A stretch of DNA of 64,000 nt from Gammaproteobacteria bacterium (lineage in GTDB: Bacteria; Pseudomonadota; Gammaproteobacteria; Steroidobacterales; Steroidobacteraceae), in NCBI GenBank assembly GCA_027315105.1, contig DAHUYP010000089.1, positions 46,890-110,889 on the forward strand, given 5' to 3'. A model generated the notes under the pieces. That model made no database searches, was not told where the DNA came from, and saw only the letters and a list, made by a program, of their open reading frames with translations. The position numbers were made by a program, and so were the translations under genes. Of this stretch, positions 54,974 through 63,307 are shown one piece after another. The stretch's first letter is position 1. Each line of letters opens with the position of its first letter.

Positions 54974-55957
54974 TCAGGGCTGTGCCGCAGTCAGCGACGG
55001 GTCGATGTAGCTGTCGATCTTCTGCGGCTGCTTGTACACCGCGTTGCGGACGTTGAACGCATCCGCGTTCTGCGTCGAACCATAGATGGATCCCAGGTCG
55101 GGCGCCTTGCGGAACAATTTCTTCGCGTCCTCGACGCCGATCAGATGCGTGCCGGCCAGCAGCCGCTGGTACTGCGCCGGCGTGAGGCCCACGCGCGCGG
55201 ACATGATCTGCACCGCATCGGCCTGCGTCTTCGGATCGTTGATGTAGCGCACGATGCGGTCCCAGACGCCGATGAGCTTGAGGTAATCGGCGCGATGCGA
55301 GGCCAGGCTCGCGGGGTTCACGGACAGCACGTCGTAGATGAGGCCCGGTGCCTCGGCCGAGGTGAAGATCGGATGCGCTCCCGGCAGCGCCTTCATCGCC
55401 AGGCCCGCGTTCGGCTGCCAGGCGGCGATCGCATCGACCTGACCGGAGGCGAGCACCTGGGGCGTCTCGTTGGTCTTGACGTTCACCAGCGTCACATCGC
55501 TCGCCTTCAGGCCCGCCTGCCCGAGGGCGTCGAGCAGCAGCAGGTGGTCCACCAGGCCGACCTCGACGCCGATTTTCCTGCCCAGCAGATCCCTCATGCT
55601 CTTGATGCCGGGCCGGGCGACGATCATGTCATTGCCGCTGGAATAGTCGGTGATCAGGACGATGACGTTGCGCGCGCCGCCCGCTCCCATCACCAGCGCA
55701 TCGGTGTTGGTCACCAGGTCGGCGTCGATCTGGCCGGCGGCGTAGGCGTCCATCGAGGCCGAGTAGTCGAACCAATCGAACTTCATGTCGAGCCCAGCCT
55801 GCGTGAGCCAGCCCTTGTCGATCGCAATCTGCCACGCCACCCAGCCCGGCCAATCGCTGTAGCCGATCCGCAGTGGCGGCGAGGCCGCCCGCGCCGCCAC
55901 GGCGGCCTGGCCGGCCATCAGCACCAGCAATACGATCAGGGTTGCTCGTCGCATCAT
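54974..55957 (-). CDS. ABC importer periplasmic substrate-binding protein
   Basis: A 327-residue binding protein of the SsuA/TauA/NMT1 fold. ATG 55955-55957 has GAGG 7 nt upstream; the 52-residue extension in the ORF track is rejected. Signal peptide: ATLIVLLVLMAGQAAVAARA. The mature part starts PPLRIGYSDWPGWVAWQIAI and contains DLVTNTDALVMGAGG and DYSSGNDMIVARPGIKSM. SGQVDAIAAWQPNAG and LLAGTHLIGVEDAKKLF follow. It is the first gene of the importer operon and divergent from the carboxyguanidine deiminase genes. Confidence 0.9.
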   Translation of the reverse strand: MMRRATLIVLLVLMAGQAAVAARAASPPLRIGYSDWPGWVAWQIAIDKGWLTQAGLDMKFDWFDYSASMDAYAAGQIDADLVTNTDALVMGAGGARNVIVLITDYSSGNDMIVARPGIKSMRDLLGRKIGVEVGLVDHLLLLDALGQAGLKASDVTLVNVKTNETPQVLASGQVDAIAAWQPNAGLAMKALPGAHPIFTSAEAPGLIYDVLSVNPASLASHRADYLKLIGVWDRIVRYINDPKTQADAVQIMSARVGLTPAQYQRLLAGTHLIGVEDAKKLFRKAPDLGSIYGSTQNADAFNVRNAVYKQPQKIDSYIDPSLTAAQP

Positions 55958-55990
55958 TCTGATTCCTCGGTCGTCGGTCTGGCGTTGTGT

Positions 55991-56016
55991 TATTACGATT
56001 TCCGCATCCGGTAATA
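55991..56016. promoter_or_regulatory. Candidate NikR-like operator in the divergent promoter
   Basis: TATTAC, 14 nt, GTAATA: perfect 6-bp arms about 20 bp apart centre to centre, two helical turns. NikR tetramers bind sites of this shape (E. coli GTATGA-N16-TCATAC). It lies 34 bp from the binding-protein ATG, between the importer and the degradation operon, where one regulator could control both. Binding is inference. Confidence 0.45.
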
Positions 56017-56223
56017 CCAAGCCTCTGCAAACGCTATGCCTCGCATTGGGCCCGTTCCCGCCGCTCCAATGACCGGCAGTCGCACTGCTTTGGTGCCAGG
56101 GCAGCCGCGGCACGATCCGCGATGGTGCGAGAGCCGGGCTTTACGGACTCGGCGGCTTGCACTAGCTTGCACACCTGACCGAAGCGATGCTTCGAGCGTT
56201 CAATTCCGACCCGGTCCACCCAC

Positions 56224-56961
56224 ATGACTAGCACTGCGCCGCGCCCTTCACCCCCGGATATCTGGTCCGAAACCCTCAAACCGGGCGAACATTGGTCGGG
56301 AATCCTGCGGCGCGGCACCACCTTGCGCATGACCGCGCTGGAGGAGCGCGCCAATGTCGCGGCGCTGATGTACAACTATGAATCACTGCTCGAACGCTAC
56401 AACATGGCCGACACGCTCAAGGCGCAGCACACCGCCTATCTGACCTCCGGCTGCGTCTGCTATTCGGACATGGGGCGCATCCTGTGTTCGATCACCGACG
56501 ACGGCTGCGGCTGGCACGATACGATCGGCGGGCTGTCGGACGCGGCGCTGGTGGCGGCGAAGTACGGCCCGTCCCGCTTTCAGGAACAGCGCAACGACTT
56601 CCACAAGAATGGCCGCGACAGCATGCTCAACGAGTTGGGCAAGTACGGCCTGGGCAAGCGCGATCTGATCGCGAACATCAACTTCTTCAGCCGTGTGACG
56701 GTCGATGAGGGCGGCGCGCTGCATTTCGATCCGGATAATTGCGATGCCGGCGACTACGTGGAATTGCGCTTCGAGATGCACACGCTGCTGGTACTCTCGA
56801 GCTGCCCGCATCCCCTCGATCCGGCGAACAGCTATCGGCCGCGCGCGGTTGCGCTGCGCGCCCGGGTCTCCGGGCCGGCCCCGGCGCACGACCCCTGCCG
56901 CCGGCGCTGCGATGAGAATGCGCGCGGCTTTCGCAATACGGAGATGATGTTCCTCGCATGA
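56224..56961 (+). CDS. DUF1989 protein UAAP1, probable carboxyguanidine deiminase subunit
   Basis: A 245-residue urea-amidolyase-associated protein of type 1. Family pattern: LKPGEHWSGILRRGTTLRMT, LMYNYESLLERYNMADTLKAQHTAYLTSG, ILCSITDDGCGWHDTIGG, GKRDLIANINFFSRVTVDEGG. The conserved His/Cys residues (CGWHD) are thought to bind metal. DUF1989 pairs next to biotin carboxylases were shown to form heterodimeric carboxyguanidine deiminase (CgdAB), converting carboxyguanidine to allophanate. I do not assign the subunit letter. It overlaps the next gene by ATGA. Its presence argues for guanidine, not urea, as the carboxylase substrate. Confidence 0.88.
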   Translation: MTSTAPRPSPPDIWSETLKPGEHWSGILRRGTTLRMTALEERANVAALMYNYESLLERYNMADTLKAQHTAYLTSGCVCYSDMGRILCSITDDGCGWHDTIGGLSDAALVAAKYGPSRFQEQRNDFHKNGRDSMLNELGKYGLGKRDLIANINFFSRVTVDEGGALHFDPDNCDAGDYVELRFEMHTLLVLSSCPHPLDPANSYRPRAVALRARVSGPAPAHDPCRRRCDENARGFRNTEMMFLA

Positions 56962-57623
56962 GCGCCCCATCGCCGAACAGCCCTGCCGGCGCCGGCCCGC
57001 TCGATCCGCGGCGGGCGATCTACGACCAGATCGTGCCGGCGGGCGAGCCGTGGATGGGCAGCGTGCTGCGAGGGCAGAGCCTGCGGATCGTCGACCTCGA
57101 GGGCAACCAGGCGGTCGACACGTTGTTCTACAACGCGCACGACACCGAAGAGCGTTACAGCGCGGTCGATACCATCCGCGCCCAGGGCAACATCTACCTC
57201 GGCTGCGGCACCGAGCTGCGCTCGAACCTGGGCACGCCGATGCTGACGATCACCGAGGACACCTGCGGCCGTCACGATACCCTCGGCGGCGCCTGCTCGG
57301 CCGAGAGCAACACCGTGCGATACGCGCTCGAGAAGCGTCACATGCACAGCTGCCGTGACAACTTTCTGCTGGCCCTGGCGCGCCACGACCGGGGGCTCAC
57401 GAAGCGCGATCTGCCGAGCAACATCAACTTCTTCATGAACGTACCGGTGACGCCCGAGGGTGGCCTGCGTTTTGCAGACGGTATTTCGGCCGCAGGACGC
57501 CACGTGCAGTTGCGCGCGCAGATGGATGTGCTGGTGCTGATCTCCAACTGCCCGCAGCTCAACAACCCCTGCAACGCCTACAATCCGACACCGATACGGA
57601 TCTTGACCTGGGCGGCGGGCTGA
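56958..57623 (+). CDS. DUF1989 protein UAAP2, probable carboxyguanidine deiminase partner subunit
   Basis: A 221-residue urea-amidolyase-associated protein of type 2. It reads IYDQIVPAGEPWMGSVLRGQSLRIVDLEGNQAVDTLFYNAHD, TEERYSAVDTIRAQGNIYLGCG, MLTITEDTCGRHDTLGG and KRDLPSNINFFMNVPVTPEGG. The CGRHD motif parallels CGWHD of its partner. Start and stop overlaps make it co-translated with UAAP1. Together they should convert N-carboxyguanidine to allophanate and ammonia in the cytoplasm. Confidence 0.88.
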   Translation: MSAPSPNSPAGAGPLDPRRAIYDQIVPAGEPWMGSVLRGQSLRIVDLEGNQAVDTLFYNAHDTEERYSAVDTIRAQGNIYLGCGTELRSNLGTPMLTITEDTCGRHDTLGGACSAESNTVRYALEKRHMHSCRDNFLLALARHDRGLTKRDLPSNINFFMNVPVTPEGGLRFADGISAAGRHVQLRAQMDVLVLISNCPQLNNPCNAYNPTPIRILTWAAG

Positions 57624-57702
57624 ACATCCCGTCGGACCGCGGGACGACCCGCGGCTCCTGATACCTTGCCGGGACGGCCCGGCGCGCGCCCGAGGATACG
57701 GG

Positions 57703-60700
57703 ATGTTCGACAGAGTCCTGATTGCCAATCGCGGCGCCATCGCCTGCCGCATCCAGCGCACGCTGCGACGCCTGCAGGTCGGCTCGGTGGCCGTGTATTC
57801 CGAGGCCGATCGCGGCAGCCTGCACGTGCGCGATGCCGACCAGGCGGTGCTGATCGGCGGCGCGCCGGCGGCCGACAGCTATCTACGCGGCGATCGCATC
57901 ATCGAGGCCGCGCTCGCCACCGGGGCACGAGCCGTGCACCCCGGCTATGGCTTCCTGAGCGAGAACGCGGCCTTCGCCGAGGACTGCGAGCGCGCCGGCA
58001 TCGCCTTCGTCGGCCCGACCCCGGCACAGATGCGCGACTTCGGCTTGAAGCACACCGCCCGCGCGCTCGCCGCCGCGAACGCCCTGCCGCTGCTGCCCGG
58101 CTCGGCACTGCTGCAGGATCTGCCGCACGCGCAGCGTGAAGCCCGGCGCATCGGCTATCCGGTGATGCTCAAGAGTACTGCCGGCGGCGGCGGCATCGGC
58201 ATGCAGCATTGCGCCGGCGACGGCGAGCTCAGCGCCGCCTTCGACAGCGTGCGCCGCCTGGCCGGCAGCAATTTCAGCGACAGCGGCGTGTTCCTGGAGA
58301 AATACGTCGCACACGCACGCCACATCGAGGTGCAGATCTTCGGCGACGGCCGCGGGCGCGTGATCGCGCTCGGGGAGCGCGATTGCTCGGTGCAGCGCCG
58401 CAACCAGAAGGTCATCGAGGAGACGCCGGCGCCCGGGCTGAGCGCCGCGCTGCGCACCCAGCTGTGCGAGGCGGCGGTGAGGCTCGGCAAGGCCGTCGGC
58501 TACCGCTCGGCCGGCACGGTCGAGTTCATCGTCGATGCCGATCGGCTGGACACGCAGGGTCACGGCGCGTTCTATTTCCTCGAGGTCAACACACGGCTGC
58601 AGGTCGAGCACGGTGTGACCGAAGCGGTGACCGGTGTGGACCTGGTCGCGTGGATGCTGCAAGTGGCCGCCGGCGAGCCGCCGGACCTGGATGCCTACCA
58701 TCACGCGCCGCGCGGAGTCGCCATGCAGGCGCGCCTCTATGCCGAGGATCCGGCGCGCTCGTTCCGCCCGTCGAGCGGCCTGCTGACCGAGGTGAGGCTG
58801 CCGGACACGCTGCGGGTCGATACCTGGATCGAGACCGGCAGCGAGGTGCCGGCGTTCTACGATCCGATGCTCGCCAAGCTGATCGCGCACGCGCCGAACC
58901 GGGAGGCGGCGATCGCCCGGCTCGATGATGCGCTCGGCGCGAGCGCGGTTCACGGCATCGAGACCAACCTGGACTATCTGCGCAGCATCCTGCGGCAGCC
59001 GCAATTCCGCGCCGGCGCCCACGACACGCGTTTCCTGGGGTCGCTCGCCTACACCTCGGACAGCGCCGAGGTGCTGCAGCCCGGCACGCACACCACCGTG
59101 CAGGACTGGCCGGGACGCCTGCAGTTCTGGGACGTCGGCGTACCGCCGTCGGGACCGATGGATCCCCTGGCCTTCCGTCTCGCGAACCGGCTGCTCGGCA
59201 ACAGCGAGGACTGCGCGGCGCTGGAGCTGACGGTGACCGGACCGACGCTCAAATTCGCGCGCCACGCCCTCATCGCTCTGACCGGTGCGCCGATGCGCGC
59301 GCGGCTCGACGGCCGCCGGATCGAATTCTGGCAAGCCGTCGCCGTGCGCCCCGGCAGCGTGCTCGAGCTCGGCGCCATCGAAGGCGGCGTCGGGCAGCGC
59401 AGCTATCTGGCCGTGCGCGGCGGCTTCGACGTACCGCGATACATGGGCAGCAGAGCCACCTTCACGCTCGGTCAGTTCGGCGGTCACGCCGGACGCGCGC
59501 TGCGCAATGGCGATGTGCTGCGCATCGCCGGACACCGCACCGACGACACCGCAGCGCTGCTCGATTCGCCGCCGCCGGGAGCCGCGCCCCTGCCGCAGGC
59601 GCTGCGTCCCTGCTACGGACATGATTGGAGCATTGCGGTGCTCTACGGTCCGCACGGCGCGCCCGATTTCTTCACCGAGCGCGACATCGATGCGCTGTTC
59701 GAAACGCCCTGGCAGGTGCATTACAACTCGAGCCGCACCGGCGTGCGCCTGATCGGCCCGAGGCCCGAATGGGCACGGCATGACGGCGGCGAGGCCGGGC
59801 TGCATCCGTCCAACATCCACGACAACGCCTATGCGATCGGCGCGATCGATTTCACCGGCGACATGCCGGTGATCCTCGGCCCCGACGGCCCGAGCCTCGG
59901 CGGCTTCGTCTGCCCGGCGACGATCGCGCTCGCCGATCTATGGAAGATCGGACAGTTGCGGCCGGGCGATCGCATCCGTTTTCATGCCATCGGCGCGGAG
60001 CAGGCGCGCGCACTGCTGCTGGCGCAGGATGCGCAGGTCCTGTCGCTGCGCGAATCCGCGGCGACCGAACACGCCTCGGCCGCGGCGCCGTCGGCCGCCA
60101 GCGCGCGGGCGCGGCAGGCCATCCTGGATCGGCGTCCTGCGACCAGCGCGCGGCCGGCGGTTTGTTACCGGCAATCGGGCGAAGACAACGTGCTGATCGA
60201 GTATGGCGAGCCGACCCTGGATCTCGCCTTGCGCTTCCGGGTCCAGGCATTGCTCGACGCGCTGCAGGCCGATCCGCTGCCCGGCGTCATCGATCTGACG
60301 CCGGGCGTGCGCTCGCTGCAGGTTCATTTCGACTGCCGGCGCACGAGCCGCAGCCGGATCATGCAGGCGCTGCAGCGGCTCGAGGACTCGCTGCCGCCCA
60401 TCGACGACATCGAGGTCGCGAGCCGCATCGTGCACCTGCCGCTGTCCTGGGACGATCCGGCCACGCGGCTGGCGATCGAGCGCTACATGCAGTCGGTACG
60501 CGCCGATGCGCCCTGGTGCCCGAGCAATATCGAGTTCATCCGCCGCATCAATGGCCTCGACTCGATCGACGCCGTGCGTCGCATCGTGTTCGAGGCCAGC
60601 TATCTGGTGATGGGCCTGGGCGATGTCTATCTGGGCGCGCCGGTGGCCACGCCCCTCGACCCTCGCCATCGCCTGGTGACCACGAAATACAACCCCGCCC

Positions 60701-61398
60701 GCACCTGGACGCCGGAGAACGCGGTCGGCATCGGCGGCGCCTACCTGTGCGTCTACGGCATGGAGGGCCCGGGGGGCTATCAATTCGTCGGCCGTACCGT
60801 GCAGATGTGGAACCGTTACCGCCAGACGGCCGAGTTTCGCGACGGCAAGCGCTGGCTATTGCGCTTCTTCGACCAGCTGCGCTTTTATCCGGTGACGGCC
60901 GATGAGCTGCTGCGGCTGCGCGCGGATTTTCCCTATGGCAAGACCAGCCTGCGCATCGAGCCGTGCGTGCTGCGGCTGCGCGAGTACCGGCAGTTTCTGG
61001 CCGTCAACGCCGCGTCGATCGCGGCCTTCAAGGCGCGCCAGCAGGCCGCGTTCGATGCCGAGCGCGAGCGCTGGCGCCGCATGGGCCGCGACGACGAGCG
61101 CGGGGACGATGCGGCTGCCGATGACGGCGCGCTCGCCGGCGTGACGGCCGATGCGGTTCCCGCGGACTGCATCGCGATCAGTTCACCGGTGACCGGCAGC
61201 GTCTGGCAGCTCAATACGCGCGTCGGTGCGCAGATCGAGGCCGACGCCCCGCTGATCGTGATAGAGGCCATGAAGATGGAAATAGCCGTACAGGCCGAGC
61301 AATCGGGCACAGTGGTGGAACTGCGATGCCGGCGCGGCCAGGCCGTGGCCGCCGGCGAGACGCTGTTGGTCTTGCGTCCCGGGAGCGTGTCGGCATGA
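57703..61398 (+). CDS. Biotin-dependent guanidine/urea carboxylase
   Basis: A 1231-residue single-chain carboxylase. Residues 1-450 are biotin carboxylase: LIANRGAIACRIQRTLRRL, VHPGYGFLSENAAFAEDC, LKSTAGGGGIGMQ, EKYVAHARHIEVQIFGDG, ERDCSVQRRNQKVIEE, FLEVNTRLQVEHGVTE. Residues about 465-790 are a KipA-like and about 800-1080 a KipI-like carboxyltransferase part (VQDWPGRLQFWDVGVPPSGPMDPLAF; KYNPARTWTPENAVGIGGAYL). The biotinyl domain ends the protein with EAMKMEI. Length and order match urea carboxylase. The UAAP1/2 pair and importer favour guanidine as preferred substrate; the single Asp/Asn selectivity position in the transferase domain should be checked by alignment. It uses ATP and bicarbonate. 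Confidence 0.92.
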   Translation: MFDRVLIANRGAIACRIQRTLRRLQVGSVAVYSEADRGSLHVRDADQAVLIGGAPAADSYLRGDRIIEAALATGARAVHPGYGFLSENAAFAEDCERAGIAFVGPTPAQMRDFGLKHTARALAAANALPLLPGSALLQDLPHAQREARRIGYPVMLKSTAGGGGIGMQHCAGDGELSAAFDSVRRLAGSNFSDSGVFLEKYVAHARHIEVQIFGDGRGRVIALGERDCSVQRRNQKVIEETPAPGLSAALRTQLCEAAVRLGKAVGYRSAGTVEFIVDADRLDTQGHGAFYFLEVNTRLQVEHGVTEAVTGVDLVAWMLQVAAGEPPDLDAYHHAPRGVAMQARLYAEDPARSFRPSSGLLTEVRLPDTLRVDTWIETGSEVPAFYDPMLAKLIAHAPNREAAIARLDDALGASAVHGIETNLDYLRSILRQPQFRAGAHDTRFLGSLAYTSDSAEVLQPGTHTTVQDWPGRLQFWDVGVPPSGPMDPLAFRLANRLLGNSEDCAALELTVTGPTLKFARHALIALTGAPMRARLDGRRIEFWQAVAVRPGSVLELGAIEGGVGQRSYLAVRGGFDVPRYMGSRATFTLGQFGGHAGRALRNGDVLRIAGHRTDDTAALLDSPPPGAAPLPQALRPCYGHDWSIAVLYGPHGAPDFFTERDIDALFETPWQVHYNSSRTGVRLIGPRPEWARHDGGEAGLHPSNIHDNAYAIGAIDFTGDMPVILGPDGPSLGGFVCPATIALADLWKIGQLRPGDRIRFHAIGAEQARALLLAQDAQVLSLRESAATEHASAAAPSAASARARQAILDRRPATSARPAVCYRQSGEDNVLIEYGEPTLDLALRFRVQALLDALQADPLPGVIDLTPGVRSLQVHFDCRRTSRSRIMQALQRLEDSLPPIDDIEVASRIVHLPLSWDDPATRLAIERYMQSVRADAPWCPSNIEFIRRINGLDSIDAVRRIVFEASYLVMGLGDVYLGAPVATPLDPRHRLVTTKYNPARTWTPENAVGIGGAYLCVYGMEGPGGYQFVGRTVQMWNRYRQTAEFRDGKRWLLRFFDQLRFYPVTADELLRLRADFPYGKTSLRIEPCVLRLREYRQFLAVNAASIAAFKARQQAAFDAERERWRRMGRDDERGDDAAADDGALAGVTADAVPADCIAISSPVTGSVWQLNTRVGAQIEADAPLIVIEAMKMEIAVQAEQSGTVVELRCRRGQAVAAGETLLVLRPGSVSA

Positions 61399-63218
61399 CG
61401 GACGCGGTGCGCAACGAGGATCCCGGTCTGGCCATCAGCGGGCTCGGCGATGCCTACCGCCGGCGGCGGACCACCCCGGTGGAGGTCGTCAGCGCGCTGT
61501 TGGAGCGCATTGCCGCCAGCACCGGGCGCGGCATCTGGGTCTCGCTGCTGCCACAGCAACGCGTGCTCGAGCAGGCCCGGGCGCTGGGCGCGCGCGATCC
61601 GGCCTCGCTGCCGCTGTACGGGATCCCGTTCGCGATCAAGGACAACATCGACCTTGCCGATGTGCCCACCACCGCCGGCTGTCCTGAATTTGCGTATACG
61701 CCCGCACAATCGGCCCATGTGGTCGCCCGGCTGATCGAGGCCGGCGCGATACCCATCGGCAAGACCAACCTGGATCAATTCGCCACCGGACTGGTCGGCA
61801 CGCGCTCGCCCTACGGCGTCTGCCGCAACAGCTTCGATCCCGAGTACATCAGCGGCGGCTCGAGCTCCGGCTCCGCGGTCGCGGTGGCCATGGGACTGGT
61901 GAGTTTCGCGCTCGGCACCGATACCGCCGGCAGCGGCCGCGTTCCGGCCGCGTTCAACAATCTGATCGGCTTGAAACCGACCTGCGGCCGGCTGAGCTCG
62001 CGCGGCGTGGTGCCGGCCTGCCGCACGCTCGACACCCTGTCGCTGTTCACGCTCGATGCCGAGGATGCGGCGCTCGTCTGCAGCGTCGCTGCCGGTTTCG
62101 ATGTGGTCGAACCCTATTCACGGCGCCCCGGGGAGCCGCGCCGCCTGCCCGGTTTCGCGCACGGCCCGTTCCGCTTCGGCGTGCCGCGGCCCGAGCAGCT
62201 CGAATTCTTCGGCAACGGGGAGTATCGCCGCCTGTTCGGGCTTTGCGCGCAGCGCCTCGAGCGGCTCGGAGGCCGGCGCGTGCCGGTCGATTTCGAGCCG
62301 TTCCTCGAGACGGCGCGGCTGCTGTACGAAGGACCGTGGCTCGCCGAGCGCTACCTCGTGGTCGAGCCGCTGCTGCGCCGCGCTCCCGAGGCCCTGCACC
62401 CGGTCACGCGCCAGGTCATCGAGCGCGGCGCCGCGCCGACCGCGGCCCAGGCGTTTGCGGCGCAGTACCGCCTGCAGTCCCTGCGCCGCACGACCGAGCT
62501 GGTCTGGGACGATATCGACCTGCTGCTCACGCCCACCGCGGGCACGATATTTCGCATCGCCGAAGTCGAGGCCGATCCGGTGCGCCTCAACACGCAACTC
62601 GGCTTCTATACCAACTTCATGAACCTGCTCGACCTGGCCGGCGTCGCGGTGCCGGCCGGGTTCACCAGCGCCGGTCTGCCGTTCGGCGTGACGCTGGCCG
62701 GCCCGGCGTGGAGCGACTACGAGTTGCTGCGGCTGGCGGCCCGGCTGCAGCGCTCGGAACCCGCGCGCCTGGGCGCGCTGCCGCGCCCGCTCGGCGCAGC
62801 GCCGGCCTTCGACTGGGCCGCATACTCGGGCGGCATCCGGCTCGCAGTCTGCGGCGCCCACCTGACGGGCCTGCCGCTCAATCATCAGCTCACCGACCGC
62901 GGAGCGGTGCTCGAGGAGCGCACCACGACCGCACCGAGCTATCGCTTCTATGCCCTGCCGGGTGCCCCTGTGCGGCGCCCGGGCCTGGTGCGCGTGGCGC
63001 AGGACGGCGCGGCGATCGAAGTCGAAATCTGGTCCGTGCCCAGTGCGTCGTTCGGCAGCTTCGTGGCCGGCATCCCCGCGCCGCTCGCGATCGGCAAGCT
63101 GGCCCTGGCCGACGGCCGCGAGGTGAGCGGCTTTCTGTGCGAGGCGCACGCCGTGGCCGGCGCCGAGGACATCACCGCGTTCGGCAGCTGGCGCGCCTAC
63201 CTGGCGCATCGTCGATAG
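61395..63218 (+). CDS. atzF: Allophanate hydrolase
   Basis: A 607-residue enzyme that splits allophanate to CO2 and ammonia, the last step of guanidine or urea amidolyase pathways. The amidase-signature domain (residues 1-450) shows the Ser-cisSer-Lys triad: FAIKDNIDLADVPTTAGCPE (Lys), YISGGSSSGSAVAVAMG and LGTDTAGSGRVPAAFNNLIG. The C-terminal domain (about 470-607) with ICGAH-type VCGAHLTGLPLNHQL and APSYRFYALPG is the allophanate-specific second domain. The ATG at 61395 overlaps the carboxylase stop (ATGA); the track start at 61326 lies inside the carboxylase. Confidence 0.94.
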   Translation: MTDAVRNEDPGLAISGLGDAYRRRRTTPVEVVSALLERIAASTGRGIWVSLLPQQRVLEQARALGARDPASLPLYGIPFAIKDNIDLADVPTTAGCPEFAYTPAQSAHVVARLIEAGAIPIGKTNLDQFATGLVGTRSPYGVCRNSFDPEYISGGSSSGSAVAVAMGLVSFALGTDTAGSGRVPAAFNNLIGLKPTCGRLSSRGVVPACRTLDTLSLFTLDAEDAALVCSVAAGFDVVEPYSRRPGEPRRLPGFAHGPFRFGVPRPEQLEFFGNGEYRRLFGLCAQRLERLGGRRVPVDFEPFLETARLLYEGPWLAERYLVVEPLLRRAPEALHPVTRQVIERGAAPTAAQAFAAQYRLQSLRRTTELVWDDIDLLLTPTAGTIFRIAEVEADPVRLNTQLGFYTNFMNLLDLAGVAVPAGFTSAGLPFGVTLAGPAWSDYELLRLAARLQRSEPARLGALPRPLGAAPAFDWAAYSGGIRLAVCGAHLTGLPLNHQLTDRGAVLEERTTTAPSYRFYALPGAPVRRPGLVRVAQDGAAIEVEIWSVPSASFGSFVAGIPAPLAIGKLALADGREVSGFLCEAHAVAGAEDITAFGSWRAYLAHRR

Positions 63219-63307
63219 CCGCGGCGCCGCGCGGCCGGGCGTACGCACGACCTGCCAGGCCAAGGTGGCACGCCATCGGCGCGCGCAGCTCGCAGCTCGC
63301 GCGCTAC

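Noticed and set aside
55958-56223. A second guanidine riboswitch before the carboxyguanidine deiminase genes
   Set aside because: None of the guanidine-I core strings occur on either strand and I see no paired ACGR-loop hairpins of the mini-ykkC type. A covariance search would be decisive.
57883-59820. 645-codon minus-strand ORF
   Set aside because: Antisense shadow of the guanidine/urea carboxylase, with no recognisable domain.
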